The notes beneath the pieces were generated by a model. That model saw only the letters and a list, made by a program, of their open reading frames with translations, searched no databases and was not told where the DNA came from. 64,000 bases of DNA, from positions 62,001 through 126,000 of the forward strand of contig JAFEBI010000021.1 of assembly GCA_018242725.1 (NCBI GenBank). The letters are read 5' to 3'. The stretch comes from Nitrospira sp. (lineage in GTDB: Bacteria; Nitrospirota; Nitrospiria; Nitrospirales; Nitrospiraceae). The first letter of the stretch is position 1. The number at the start of each line of letters is the position of its first letter. The translations under genes and the position numbers were made by a program. This document shows positions 27,404 through 37,818 of this stretch, in pieces.

Positions 27404-28987
27404 AAATAGTCCTTGTTCTTCCTGAAGTGAATTCCGTTATGGCTGCTTCAACGACGCAGCCATCTCTTCTGAAATCTCAAACGATATGAAATTAGACCTA
27501 GACTCAGCCATAAATCCCACACCTTCCTTTCGCGACAACCTGTAAAGTCATCCGCGTAGAACGAAGATTGCCGCAATCCTACATTCCATCATGGGGGTGA
27601 GATCAACTCCGTTTCTTGTATCCTAAAAGTTAACAATAACGGGCTTGCCATATAGTTGTTTCGGAGACTGAAACGCATCGATTTTACTGTCGGTGAGCTT
27701 GATGCGGTCAAGCACTAAACCCTCGTCAGGTCTTATCAAATCATTTGTTCCAGGCTTCAGTGGTGAGAGCCTTACGGCACACCCAAGCACGACATTCAAC
27801 ATGAGAAGTGCCGGAACCAAATAACTTTGTCGACTTTGAATCCTATTCCTTTTCGATCTCTGTCTATTCTAGGTACCAACCATAGCATGATAGGCCTACT
27901 CCTTTCCTCAGAAAATTTCTGCCGTAGTGCGGCAAAGCTTCTGTGCCATGATCGTCTTCTACGAGAGGTCTTAGCGACCCGGTATTGATTATTTTGAGCA
28001 AGAAACGAGCCATCTCCCTCGCATGATCTTTGGTCTTGCGATAGCGTGGAATTAGAAGTGGGGAGGGAGTAGGAGTCAGTATAAACTCAGGATCGATGCA
28101 TATTGAATCAGACTACATCATTCATCGTGGCAGTTATTCGAACAGCGCGTAAAGTGCGTTAACACTCGCATGTCTATTGTTTGTATCCGTGATGTTGAGT
28201 TAAAAATCAATCGCGCACTCAGCTCATTGCATGCTGTGTCACCGATGCGGACATGTCAAGTGACGCAATCTCGAGGCAGCTCGGTGTAATCGCAGATCCT
28301 TGACGGGGATCTGTGGTTGAGAACCTCACTAGCAGAAAAACCATTACCGGAGTTCAGTTTACGGCTTTATCTAGATGGTGAACCGTTGGAGCATCTTTCA
28401 TTCCATTCTTAATCAAGCCGCACCCAGCGAAGATTTCAGCAGGGCAGAAGTAGGGGATAGCCTTAGATATGAAGATAGAATGTAAAACCGCTAGACCGCG
28501 ATAATGGAAATCCACCTTGTATACAAAAATTATTTTGCCAAGAGCGATCCAAAATATATACGACGTTAGAGCATTCAGTCGCTAATGTTTCGATGCGTAC
28601 CACCAACTGGATCAGCTAATTGCGATAATGCTGTGACCGGCTTCTTCCATAAGAGCGTATACGCACTATTCGCTCTAAGTTGTTTCGCACCATGACGCAT
28701 GTTTTATGATATGACGGAATATCTCGATGATCGCGTCAATGATGAATTCAGCTCGGACACCCAGGAGTTGGAGACAGGTATCGATTGGCTCAAGGACGCA
28801 ATCTATTGAGGTTGGCGAATCAGATCCTGGCATTACATATGCTTTTATCAATAGAATGACCATGATCTATCTTCGTTGGTGCGGGTAGTAGTCGCTGGTC
28901 TGTAATTGAAGGGAAGCAAAACCCACCAGTTTATAAAAACGATAATGGACAGTCTCAGATAAATAGAGGGGATTCACATGCCGCCTC
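27404..28987. other. Long intergenic region with one tentative small gene
   Basis: Apart from the possible lipoprotein gene at 27623, I see no supported gene in 1.6 kb. A 62-residue minus-strand frame at 28675-28863 is protein-like but has no ribosome site and is left uncalled. The DNA is visibly more AT-rich than the flanking genes. The SulP promoter should lie in the last 150 bases. Confidence 0.5.
27623..27820 (-). CDS. Possible small lipoprotein, 65 residues
   Basis: The frame has a short hydrophobic stretch and a lipobox-like VVLGC, then a polar mature part (PDEGLVLDRIKLTDSKIDAF). The only upstream start is TTG at 27820; an ATG six codons later would leave too short a signal. It could be a truncated lipoprotein gene. 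No family recognised. Confidence 0.35.
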   Translation of the reverse strand: MVPALLMLNVVLGCAVRLSPLKPGTNDLIRPDEGLVLDRIKLTDSKIDAFQSPKQLYGKPVIVNF

Positions 28988-30769
28988 ATGCATAGGAGAA
29001 GTGGTCCATTGGAAAAGGTTCACCAGTCGACAGACGAAAAACCACCCAATGGGGTTCGTGGACTGAGATACTGGCGTCATGATCTCCTCGCTGGATTACA
29101 GGTCTCGTTACTGGCTTTTCCGCTTTCAATTGGTATCGCGCTCGCATCCGGAGCCCCTCCTGTCGCAGCCGTGGTGTCAGCCGTCATCGCGGGGTTTGCT
29201 TTTCCGCTGCTTGGAGGTTCGTATGTCACGATTGGCGGGCCAGCAGTGGGTCTGGCACCAGCCTCCCTGGCCGGGATGTTTGTCTTGGGGCAAGGTAGTG
29301 TGGACGCGGGGTACCCTCTCCTTCTTGTGGCCATCTGCATCTCCGGAGCCCTTCAAGTGCTGCTGAGCAGGTACGACATCGGCCGTCTCGCAATGTATAT
29401 TCCGAGTTCAGTGCTGCAAGGGATGTTAATGGCAATCGGTTTACTCGTTATCATCCAGCAAATTCCTGCTCTCCTTGGGCATTCAGGGTTTTATTACACG
29501 AGAGATATATCAGAAGCGTTCCGCCAGCTCCTTGAGCAAATCCCTGATCTTAACATCGACGTATTTAGCATCGGAGTAATCAGCCTCGTTGTGTTGTTTG
29601 CCTTCAACAGTCCGATTCTGAATAAGTACCCATGGGTCAGGGCCCAATCACCCTTGTTGGTCGTCGTATGGGGGGCCGTGGCCGGGTGGGCGTTGAATAT
29701 TCCCAAGGAGAATCTCATCTCTGTTCCAAGTGATATTTTGACTCAAGGGGTTCACTTCCCGCATTTCACTACCGCCTGGGAACAGTCCGGATTGTGGTTT
29801 GGTCTCTTCACAACGGTTATGATGCTTACATTGATCAATACTACTGAATCCCTCGCGACGATCCGTGCGATCGATAAGATCGACCCCTTCAAGAGGAGAT
29901 CGGACCCCAATGTCACCCTGCGTACAGTGGGGGTGTCCACCATGTTCTCTGGTCTTGCCGGAGGACTCATGATCATTCCTGGAGGAATAAAAAGCACGGC
30001 CAACATCCTCGCCGGTGGAAGGACGTTGTGGGCGAATGCGTACTATGCCGGATTCACCGCACTGTTCTTATGGTTTGGGACAGGATTGATCAATCGGATT
30101 CCGGTCCCCGCCTTGGCAGCGCTGCTCATTTTTATCGGCTGGAGCCTCTGCGCGCCGATCGTCTTTTTCCGTTTATGGGCGATCGGTAGAGAGCAGATCG
30201 TGATTGCTGGAGCCTGTCTGATAGGGACCATCGTCACGTCCAATCTCTTATTGGGTGTGTTACTCGGCGTTGCAGCGAAGATTGTCCTTCTGTGTCGCGA
30301 TGTGCTGTTGGGGGTGACGCTCGACCGACGATCCCGAGCCGAACAGAATGAATCGCTCTCATCTGCCCTCCGTACCTCCATGAGGGAGTTGTTCCGTGAT
30401 CCTGTCATTCGAATCGGGGATGGCCGTGCAGGGTCGGAACGCTCGCCTGTAGTGACACAATCTGGAGGACATATAAAACATCCCTATAAGATTTATCTCT
30501 CATCAGTCAGCTGTATGAATGTCATGAAACTTGAGGAGCGACTCGAGCTTCTTTTGGCACAGACTCATGCACAACACACGTTTCTTCTCATTTTCAGGGG
30601 GTATGTCGTTGACCATACGGCAATGGAGTATGTGCATTATTTCAGAGAACGTTGTCATGAGGCTGGCCATCAGTGCATGATTTTGGGCAATGAGCGATTT
30701 ATCGCTCGCTCAATGCATGCACTGGCCTATCGAGTAACACAGATGCCTGACAGCATTGCATATGTGTGA
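28988..30769 (+). CDS. SulP-family inorganic anion transporter with STAS-like C-terminus
   Basis: A 593-residue protein. The N-terminal RYWRHDLLAGLQVSLLAFPLSIGIALASG is the SulP signature region, and VTIGGPAVGLAPASLAG and the GGIKSTANILAGGRTLWAN block are also typical. About 11-12 membrane segments precede a C-terminal cytoplasmic domain of about 110 residues that resembles STAS (KIYLSSVSCMNVMKLEERL to CMILGNERF). Family members carry sulfate, bicarbonate or other anions, often with sodium or protons. The carbonic anhydrase and DAB genes in the window make bicarbonate attractive, but no residue decides it. Confidence 0.9.
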   Translation: MHRRSGPLEKVHQSTDEKPPNGVRGLRYWRHDLLAGLQVSLLAFPLSIGIALASGAPPVAAVVSAVIAGFAFPLLGGSYVTIGGPAVGLAPASLAGMFVLGQGSVDAGYPLLLVAICISGALQVLLSRYDIGRLAMYIPSSVLQGMLMAIGLLVIIQQIPALLGHSGFYYTRDISEAFRQLLEQIPDLNIDVFSIGVISLVVLFAFNSPILNKYPWVRAQSPLLVVVWGAVAGWALNIPKENLISVPSDILTQGVHFPHFTTAWEQSGLWFGLFTTVMMLTLINTTESLATIRAIDKIDPFKRRSDPNVTLRTVGVSTMFSGLAGGLMIIPGGIKSTANILAGGRTLWANAYYAGFTALFLWFGTGLINRIPVPALAALLIFIGWSLCAPIVFFRLWAIGREQIVIAGACLIGTIVTSNLLLGVLLGVAAKIVLLCRDVLLGVTLDRRSRAEQNESLSSALRTSMRELFRDPVIRIGDGRAGSERSPVVTQSGGHIKHPYKIYLSSVSCMNVMKLEERLELLLAQTHAQHTFLLIFRGYVVDHTAMEYVHYFRERCHEAGHQCMILGNERFIARSMHALAYRVTQMPDSIAYV

Positions 30770-31012
30770 GACGACGGTGATCGTAAAATGTATCGGCCTC
30801 ACCCGTTGTACAATTAGAATTTACCAAGGAATGGGTCAGATTTTCGGAAGGGCCACTCGCTCATTGGCTATCCATTCAGGCAAGGCCACAAGATTTGATT
30901 GAGCGGAAAAATGCTTCTACCGAAGCTCGCGACACACAGTCTTGGGAAAGCGCACGGCACGCATGGATTGATATCCTACCAACTGCTTCTCTTGGAGAAG
31001 GAGCATCACCTG

Positions 31013-32182
31013 ATGCAGGCCAGTATTTTTGTCGTTGATGATCAGCCTGCCTTCAGGATTGCGTTAGAGAAATTACTCTCTCGCATGCAACATCGAGTAC
31101 GGGCCTTTCAATCCGGGGAAGAACTTCTTGCCGCCGTTGAGCAAGACCCTCCTGACCTGATTCTCCTAGACCTCAAAATGCCGGGGTTGGATGGTATCCA
31201 AGTCCTGGAAGCGCTTCGAGTAAGGACGCGGGATTCACTCGTTGTCCTGCTGACAGCCTATGGGACAGTGGAGGATGCCGTCGAAGCCATGAAGCTTGGC
31301 GCTTTCGATTTTCTCATTAAGGCCATTGAATTGGACGATATTGAACGTGTGATCAATCGGGGGATTGAACATATTCGATTACGGCGACAGGTGTTGTTCG
31401 ACCATCTGCATTACGGTGACTCCTATAACATGCGTAATCTCATCGCGGATAGTCCTGCAATGAAAGCAGTGGTCGGGCAGCTCCAGCATCTGATGCAACT
31501 ATCTAACGTGCCTGTCTTGTTGGTTGGAGAGACCGGAACCGGGAAAGAGTACTTAGCCAAAGTCATCCACCATAGCAGTACGCGCGGGAAAGGTCCGTTC
31601 GTGAAGATCAGTTGTACCACGCTCTCACCTCAGCGGTTCGAGCGGGACTTGTTCGGATACGAACGTGGGGCCTTCGCCGGCGCGGAGCGGCGGAAGCTGG
31701 GCCTATTGGACCAAGTTGATACCGGCACTCTGTTTATCGATGAAATCGGTGATCTTGACTTATCCATGCAGGGGAAGGTCGTCGGAATCGTGCAGGATCA
31801 GTCCTATCGGAGACTGGGTGGAACCGAAGACATTGTCGGAGATTTTCGAGTGATTGCGTCGTCTTATCGTGATCTTAAGGCAGAAGTAGCGGCAGGGCGA
31901 TTTCGGGAGGACCTTTTTTATCGCCTCAACGTGGTGCCGTTCGTGGTCCCGCCGCTCAGAAATCGGATGGAGGACATCATACCGCTGGCCAAGCTGTTTA
32001 TGACGAAGTACGGGCTGGAGCTTGGAAAAGAGGTCACCGACATCGATCCTCGAGCCATTAAGACACTTCACCAGTATTCATTCCCCGGGAACGTGCGTGA
32101 ACTTCAAAACATGATAGAACGGGCGATGATGTTATCCATCGGACGAACCTTGACGCCAGGAGATCTCCCGGGAGCCTTTTAG
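31013..32182 (+). CDS. NtrC-like receiver-AAA+ protein lacking the DNA-binding domain
   Basis: A 389-residue protein. The start at 31013 follows AAGGAG by 9 bases. The receiver domain (IFVVDDQPAFRIAL, LILLDLKMPGLDG, DFLIKAIELD) is followed by a sigma-54 AAA+ domain with Walker A GETGTGKE and Walker B TLFIDEIGDL. Two features are odd: the sigma-54 contact loop reads GAFAGA (219-224) in place of GAFTGA, and the protein ends shortly after the NVRELQNMIERAM helix with no Fis-type helix-turn-helix. The intact relative is encoded two genes downstream. It probably cannot drive sigma-54 open-complex formation and may act as a decoy or modulator. Confidence 0.9.
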   Translation: MQASIFVVDDQPAFRIALEKLLSRMQHRVRAFQSGEELLAAVEQDPPDLILLDLKMPGLDGIQVLEALRVRTRDSLVVLLTAYGTVEDAVEAMKLGAFDFLIKAIELDDIERVINRGIEHIRLRRQVLFDHLHYGDSYNMRNLIADSPAMKAVVGQLQHLMQLSNVPVLLVGETGTGKEYLAKVIHHSSTRGKGPFVKISCTTLSPQRFERDLFGYERGAFAGAERRKLGLLDQVDTGTLFIDEIGDLDLSMQGKVVGIVQDQSYRRLGGTEDIVGDFRVIASSYRDLKAEVAAGRFREDLFYRLNVVPFVVPPLRNRMEDIIPLAKLFMTKYGLELGKEVTDIDPRAIKTLHQYSFPGNVRELQNMIERAMMLSIGRTLTPGDLPGAF

Positions 32183-32275
32183 GTTTTGACGGTTGCGGAG
32201 CGTGTGCCGAGGTTTCGCTGGAACGTGATCTGCGATAACGTTGGTCACAAGACCATCCGGACTTGTGACGGCAAA

Positions 32276-34213
32276 ATGGTCATGCACATGCAAACCCTTT
32301 ACAAGTTTCTCAATAATCTTCCGATCCTTCCCAAGCTCGTTCTCATCCCGGCGGTTCCGCTGCTCTTTCTGCTTCTGTTAGGCGCGATGCTCTCGATGGA
32401 CGTTCTCACATTTTTCAGCGATGAAGAACGCCTGAATGAGCAGTATCTCCTTCAGAAGACGGCGGCCCAATACATGCGCTCAGTGGCTGATCTGGAAACG
32501 GCATTCCTGGGATACGCCGTCACAGGGAACGACTATTACTTCGAAGGGTTTACGCAAAGGCAAGCGACGCTGCTTGCGTTCGAACGAGAACTGGTCGGTA
32601 AACTTCCACGGGAGGCGGACCAGCAATTCAGGGAACTTCAAAAAGCCGTCAATAAATCGGTTGCGGAGAAATGGCGATTCGTTGAAGCGATCAAGGCGGG
32701 AACCTCGGCAGAGGCTATTCGGTATATTCAAGAGGGGAAAAGCCGGGAAATCATGATCGAGATTCGTGCCTGGATGAGACGTTTTGAGGAAATGGAACAG
32801 CAAACCACGCAACGGGAATTGTCCGCGTTGAATTACGATCAGCTCAGAACCATCTTCATCATATTGGCGGGTGGGGTTGTGACTCTCGCGCTCATTACTC
32901 TGGGTCTTGCGGTCATTGCCCAATCAATCGCGGCTCCGCTCGTCGATCTCTCGAAGGCGGTGGGTTCGGAAACCGGGGATGCGATTCCCAACATTCCTGA
33001 ACTGGAACGTAAGGACGAGATCGGAGAACTGACAAGAGTGATGGGAGCGATGAGCTCACGGATCCGTCAAGACGTCGAGGAACTCCAGCATTCTGAATAT
33101 ACGCTCAAGAAGCTAAATGCATCCCTGTCCGCTTCGGAAGCAAAGTATCGCGGATTGGTGGATCACGCTCCCGTCGGTATCGTGATTACAAAAGGCGTCA
33201 AAGTCACCTTCAGCAATCGATACAATCAGCAGTTAGCCGGACTTGATCCTGATAAAGAAGTCGCACCCGCCACATTTCTCCAGCGCATCCATCCCGCTGA
33301 CCGCAGTCAGGTCCTGATGACCTTTGCCCAAGCGGTAGCCGAAGGTCGACCGTGCGAAACAATTTTCCGATTTGTCCATGAAGACGGCAACGTCCGAAAG
33401 ATCTTAAGCCGACATGTCCCCATCATGGACTTGGAGTCTTCTGATATCGTCTATGTAGGCTTCAATATTGATATTACGACTCTCGAAGGCCTACAGGTTC
33501 GATTGAGCCGGGTGGAAAACCTGGCGACGTTGGGGCAGGTTGCGGCAGGTATCGCGCATGAACTCAGAAACCCATTAGTTGGAATTGGGTCGACGGCCAA
33601 AGTGTTGCTCGATGACTTCGAACCGGATGATGTGAAACGGAAAGAGGTGGAAGTCATCCTATCAGAAACTCGACGGTTGGATCGCATCGTCAATGAAATC
33701 GTGGACTTTGCACGGGTTCGCCGAATTGCGCCGACTCGAGTTGATCTCATCCAATTAGTTAATGAGGTGGCAAAACTGTTGAAGGTTCAGTTGGATCAGA
33801 AACACCTCGTTCTCAAGACAGACGTCTCGCCAATGATCAACGAAATTCATGCGGACCGCGACCAGCTGAGACAAGTGCTTTTGAACGTCGTGCACAATGC
33901 CTTGGAGGCAACCGCCGTCGGAGGGGCTCCTATTCAGATTACGGCGGATGAATTATTTCGTGAGGAACGACCGGGTATCATGATTCAAGTCAAAGATGCA
34001 GGGCATGGAATTGCTCAGGAATTGATCGGTCAGATATTTCAGCCGTTCGTTACCTTTGGGAAACGTAACGGGACAGGATTGGGGCTCGCAATTTGCAAGA
34101 ACATAATAGAGGCTCATGGAGGAGATATTTACGCCAGTAGCGAGCTCGGTAGGGGGACGATCCTTGGTATTTGGATGCCACTTGAGCAAGAACCGGTTTC
34201 AACGAAGGGTTGA
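32276..34213 (+). CDS. Sensor histidine kinase, CHASE3-like, HAMP, PAS
   Basis: About 645 residues from the ATG at 32276; ATGs two and four codons later, or a TTG just after the previous stop (32186), are alternatives. Two membrane segments (about 18-40 and about 200-225) enclose a helical periplasmic domain of CHASE3 type (LETAFLGYAVTGNDYYFEGF). A HAMP linker and a PAS domain (YRGLVDHAPVGIVITKG) follow, then the H-box AAGIAHELRNPLVGIGSTAK and an ATPase domain (VVHNALEAT, DAGHGIAQELI, GTGLGLAICKNIIEAHGG). It sits between two NtrC-type receivers and is the likely kinase for both. Confidence 0.9.
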   Translation: MVMHMQTLYKFLNNLPILPKLVLIPAVPLLFLLLLGAMLSMDVLTFFSDEERLNEQYLLQKTAAQYMRSVADLETAFLGYAVTGNDYYFEGFTQRQATLLAFERELVGKLPREADQQFRELQKAVNKSVAEKWRFVEAIKAGTSAEAIRYIQEGKSREIMIEIRAWMRRFEEMEQQTTQRELSALNYDQLRTIFIILAGGVVTLALITLGLAVIAQSIAAPLVDLSKAVGSETGDAIPNIPELERKDEIGELTRVMGAMSSRIRQDVEELQHSEYTLKKLNASLSASEAKYRGLVDHAPVGIVITKGVKVTFSNRYNQQLAGLDPDKEVAPATFLQRIHPADRSQVLMTFAQAVAEGRPCETIFRFVHEDGNVRKILSRHVPIMDLESSDIVYVGFNIDITTLEGLQVRLSRVENLATLGQVAAGIAHELRNPLVGIGSTAKVLLDDFEPDDVKRKEVEVILSETRRLDRIVNEIVDFARVRRIAPTRVDLIQLVNEVAKLLKVQLDQKHLVLKTDVSPMINEIHADRDQLRQVLLNVVHNALEATAVGGAPIQITADELFREERPGIMIQVKDAGHGIAQELIGQIFQPFVTFGKRNGTGLGLAICKNIIEAHGGDIYASSELGRGTILGIWMPLEQEPVSTKG

Positions 34214-34216
34214 TCA

Positions 34217-35599
34217 ATGCGCGCAACGGTATTTGTGACAGATGACGAGCATGTGATTCGTACGGCGATCGTCAAGCGGCTAGCCAGACAAGGACATGCC
34301 GCCGTCGGATATGAATCCGGCGAGGCCTTGATGGAAGCGCTTCAGCATACACACCCTGATATTGTGCTGCTTGATCTCAGGATGCCTGGTATGAGCGGTC
34401 TTGACGCGCTCAAGCATATTCGTCACCTGGCTCCCTCCGCCTTGGTCATCATGTTGACGGCCTATGGATCGGTGCAGGATGCCGTGGAGGCGATGAAGTT
34501 AGGGGCGTATGACTTCCTGATCAAGACAGTCGATCTTGAGGGGCTCGATGCCGTCACTGGTCGTGCGATCGACATGCTGAAGCTTCGGCGTCGCCTTGAA
34601 GCAGAACTCAGTGGTCAAGCCAATCAGTTTCACCTGAGTCGTCTTGAGGCGCACAGTCCCGCAATGAAGCACTTACTGGAACAGGTTCAAGGGGTAGCCG
34701 AGAATCCCAAGTCTTCCGTCATGCTTCTTGGTGAAACAGGAACAGGGAAAGAGTTCCTGGCACGAGTCATCCACCATAATGGCCCCAGAGCGGCCGGCCC
34801 ATTCGTTGGGGTCAATTGCACCGCGATCCCCAAGGACTTATTTGAGAGCGAGTTGTTCGGATATGAGCGAGGAGCGTTTACCGGAGCAAATCAACGAAAG
34901 TTAGGCCTCCTCGAAAAGGCAGAAGGCGGCACTCTCTTCCTTGATGAGATAGGCGACTTGGATTTGTCGATGCAGGCCAAGTTGTTGCGGGTGATTCAGG
35001 AACGGTCCTTCCGACGGCTGGGAAGTACTGACGACCTAGGTGTAGATTTTCGCCTGATTACGGCGACAAATCGGGAAATCAAAAAAGATGTGGAACGAGG
35101 TGTCTTTCGGGAAGATCTCTACTTTCGTCTCAATGTCGTCACCTTCGAGATTCCCCCACTTCGCAAGCGGGTAGAAGACATTATTCCACTGTGCCAGCGG
35201 ACTATGGTGCGGTTCTCGCACGAGTTCGGCAAGCCGGTTCCAGAGCTTGATCCCGCAACCCGGTTGATCTTAGAGCGCTATCATTACCCGGGAAATATTC
35301 GGGAACTTGAAAATATTATCGAACGGGCGATGATCTTTTGCGCCGGTCAAGTGTTGACAGTCGATTACCTGCCGCGTGAATTGCATGATGCGGCGAAACA
35401 GACGACCACCTCCGTATCGGTCGGAGAGGAACGGCTCATCCGCATTGAAATGCATGTCGGGAAACAAACACTTGAGCAAATCGAGGAGTCGATCATCGAA
35501 GAAACATTGCGGCTTGCGGACTACAATAAGAGCCTTGCGGCCAAACAGCTCGGACTTACCAGATTTTCTTTGGACCGACGATTGAAGAAATACAATTGA
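34217..35599 (+). CDS. Sigma-54-dependent response regulator (NtrC family)
   Basis: A 460-residue protein starting 3 bases after the kinase stop. All three parts are present: receiver (IVLLDLRMPGMSG, DFLIKTVDL), AAA+ domain with GETGTGKE, an intact GAFTGA loop (ERGAFTGANQRKLG) and TLFLDEIGDLDLSMQAKLLR, and a C-terminal Fis-like helix-turn-helix (LAAKQLGLTRFSLDRRLKKY). On phosphorylation such proteins bind upstream sites and open sigma-54 promoters. Together with the preceding kinase and the truncated homologue it forms a three-gene unit. Confidence 0.94.
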   Translation: MRATVFVTDDEHVIRTAIVKRLARQGHAAVGYESGEALMEALQHTHPDIVLLDLRMPGMSGLDALKHIRHLAPSALVIMLTAYGSVQDAVEAMKLGAYDFLIKTVDLEGLDAVTGRAIDMLKLRRRLEAELSGQANQFHLSRLEAHSPAMKHLLEQVQGVAENPKSSVMLLGETGTGKEFLARVIHHNGPRAAGPFVGVNCTAIPKDLFESELFGYERGAFTGANQRKLGLLEKAEGGTLFLDEIGDLDLSMQAKLLRVIQERSFRRLGSTDDLGVDFRLITATNREIKKDVERGVFREDLYFRLNVVTFEIPPLRKRVEDIIPLCQRTMVRFSHEFGKPVPELDPATRLILERYHYPGNIRELENIIERAMIFCAGQVLTVDYLPRELHDAAKQTTTSVSVGEERLIRIEMHVGKQTLEQIEESIIEETLRLADYNKSLAAKQLGLTRFSLDRRLKKYN

Positions 35600-36267
35600 A
35601 AGATCAGTCATGGATAGCGCAGGGACTACGCTGTCAACGCAACATCATCATGAATGGAACGAGCAGAGAGACGACATGCCGTTGCAGAAATGCACGGAGC
35701 AGTGACCTCTTCCGTTGACAGGGCAGGGAGAATGACGAGTGTATGTCTGGCAAGGGTCAGAGCGTTGTCTCTGGCTATCCTCTGATTACTTATGGACTCC
35801 TCAACGGCTTCCCCAAATGAAAAGTCCCGTACCGGTGATATCATGTACTTGAGTCGGGAATGACCAGGCTGAGTTCATTCCAAGGTGTTGCGGTTTGTGT
35901 GAACACCGGGCGTGGCTATTGCCCCACAGTCTCTCTTGAATACCTCTTGTACAGACTCGCCTATCTCTCCCTCGACAACCAGTGGTTCGCAGCGCTCGCT
36001 CGGCGGTGACATAAGCCGCCTGACTCTTTTCCTTGGAGAAGGAGTCCTTTCACGCTAAGTCTGAATCGAAGCACGTCGGAACATGACCACGGGTTGAGAG
36101 GTCCTGGACTCATTCTTGTCAGGGCCCTCCCAGCAGGCCATTCTAGGTTCTTCTGGTTCTAATCTGACGCCGAACTCTATTTGACGCAAGCGCTCGGTCC
36201 CCGTTAATCTTATATCCACAATAATCACCATCTTCGATATACGTTGCGAAGTGCCTCGGAATGGACC
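35600..36267. other. Intergenic region
   Basis: No supported gene on either strand; the one minus-strand open frame (35626-35844) lacks a start signal and protein-like sequence. It should hold the promoter of the NarX/NarL-like pair, but no convincing promoter hexamers or sigma-54 element were found. Confidence 0.5.
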
Positions 36268-37818
36268 ATGGGTTCATCGGCTGACCAAGGTAGTCGATTT
36301 ATGAATTTTCGATCTAGAGAATCCAGTCTGATCGTCATCATGGTCCTATTATTGGCCGGATTGTTTATTTTCGATATTTACACACCCATGAATTTCGCTG
36401 ACCATGCCCTGTACGCGGTCGTCATCTTGCTTGCGACGGCCGCCCGCTCGCCATGGGTGTTGCCGACGGCCGCCGGAGCAGGTACGGTCCTCACGGTATT
36501 TGGAGGGGTGGGAACCCCATGGTTTCCCGATCTCCCACCCTGGATTCAAATTGGAAATCGTGCGATTACGATCACGATTCTATGGATTCTTGTATGGTTC
36601 GGATGGAAACGGCGACAGGCGGAAACCGCACTGCAGAAAGCAAATGAAGATCTGGAACACAAGGTGGCAGAAAGGACTCGGGAACTTGCCACTGTTAATC
36701 AAACCTTGGTGACGGAAATCACCGAGCACGTTCAAACAGAACAAGCGCTGCGCCTCTCACAAGGTCGCCTTGCCGGCATACTGGACATCGCCGAAGACGC
36801 CATTATAGTCACCGAACATGATCGGTTGATCACGCTCTTCAACCAAGGGGCGGTGAAGCTATTCGGTTATGATCCTGGCGAAGTGTTAGGGAAACCGATC
36901 GATCTGTTGTTCCCGGAACGATTTAGGATCGATCATGCAGGCTATATCACCGTGTTTGCCCATGCGCTTGATTCAGACCGCCGCATGACACCGCGGCGCG
37001 AAGTGTTCGGCATGAAGAAGGATGGAAGCGAGTTTCCTGCGGAGGCGAGCATCTCCTCACTGGCCGTCGGCGAGAGAACAACCTTTACCGTGATTGTGCG
37101 GGACATCACGGACCGGCTAAGGACGGAGCGTCAGCTCCGATCATTGACCACCGAATTGATGATGGCGCAAGAAGAAGAACGTCGGCGTATTGCGCGAGAG
37201 CTCCATGACGACATTAATCAACGGCTGGCTTTAGTCGTCATTGAAATCGGAAACATGTTGGCCGAACCATCGGCGATGTCCTCTCAAGCAAAAGAGACGA
37301 TCCAATCCATTAGTCAGCGGCTGGTAAGGATCTCCGATGATGTCCGCCGCATGGCATACCAATTCCATCCCTCCGTTCTGGATGATCTAGGTCTGACGGC
37401 GGCGCTCAAGCAGATGGCTGATGAATGGTCGGAGCGGACAGGAGTTAAAACCGTACTCGTACAAGAAGAACCGTCTGATCCTTTACCGCGCGATGTCTCC
37501 AGTTGTCTCTATCGAGTTGCGCAGGAAAGCCTTGCCAACATCATGAAACATGCCAGCGCCGCACGTGTGGAGCTCGAATTGACCTGTGATGATGAAGCGA
37601 TTACGCTATCAATCTACGACACGGGTGTCGGCTTCGATCTCAAGGATATTCGAGCTCGCCATCCCGGCTTGGGCCTGGTCAATATGCGTGAACGAGTGCG
37701 GTCCGTACGTGGCCGGTTGGACATCCGGTCTGAACAAGGCCAAGGCACACACATCATCGTACACATTCCATTTTCCGGAGCACCACATGAAGAAACCACG
37801 AGTTCTCTTGGCCGATGA
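36268..37818 (+). CDS. PAS-containing NarX-type sensor histidine kinase
   Basis: About 516 residues from the ATG at 36268; ATG 36301, with AAGG 9 bases upstream, is an equally good start. Three membrane segments occupy the first 110 residues (LIVIMVLLLAGLFIFDIY onward) with little periplasmic sequence. A coiled coil and a PAS domain (LDIAEDAIIVTEHDRLITLF) follow. The HisKA_3 H-box is ERRRIARELHDDINQRLALV, and the HATPase has VAQESLANIMKHA, DTGVGFDL and GLGLVNMRERV. This is the NarX/DegS subfamily, which pairs with LuxR-type regulators such as the one overlapping its 3' end. The position just upstream of nxrAB suggests a role in nitrite-oxidation control. Confidence 0.92.
   Translation: MGSSADQGSRFMNFRSRESSLIVIMVLLLAGLFIFDIYTPMNFADHALYAVVILLATAARSPWVLPTAAGAGTVLTVFGGVGTPWFPDLPPWIQIGNRAITITILWILVWFGWKRRQAETALQKANEDLEHKVAERTRELATVNQTLVTEITEHVQTEQALRLSQGRLAGILDIAEDAIIVTEHDRLITLFNQGAVKLFGYDPGEVLGKPIDLLFPERFRIDHAGYITVFAHALDSDRRMTPRREVFGMKKDGSEFPAEASISSLAVGERTTFTVIVRDITDRLRTERQLRSLTTELMMAQEEERRRIARELHDDINQRLALVVIEIGNMLAEPSAMSSQAKETIQSISQRLVRISDDVRRMAYQFHPSVLDDLGLTAALKQMADEWSERTGVKTVLVQEEPSDPLPRDVSSCLYRVAQESLANIMKHASAARVELELTCDDEAITLSIYDTGVGFDLKDIRARHPGLGLVNMRERVRSVRGRLDIRSEQGQGTHIIVHIPFSGAPHEETTSSLGR

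Noticed and set aside
28675-28863. 62-residue minus-strand frame upstream of SulP
   Set aside because: Protein-like in part, but there is no ribosome site, no neighbours and no known family; mentioned only in the intergenic entry.
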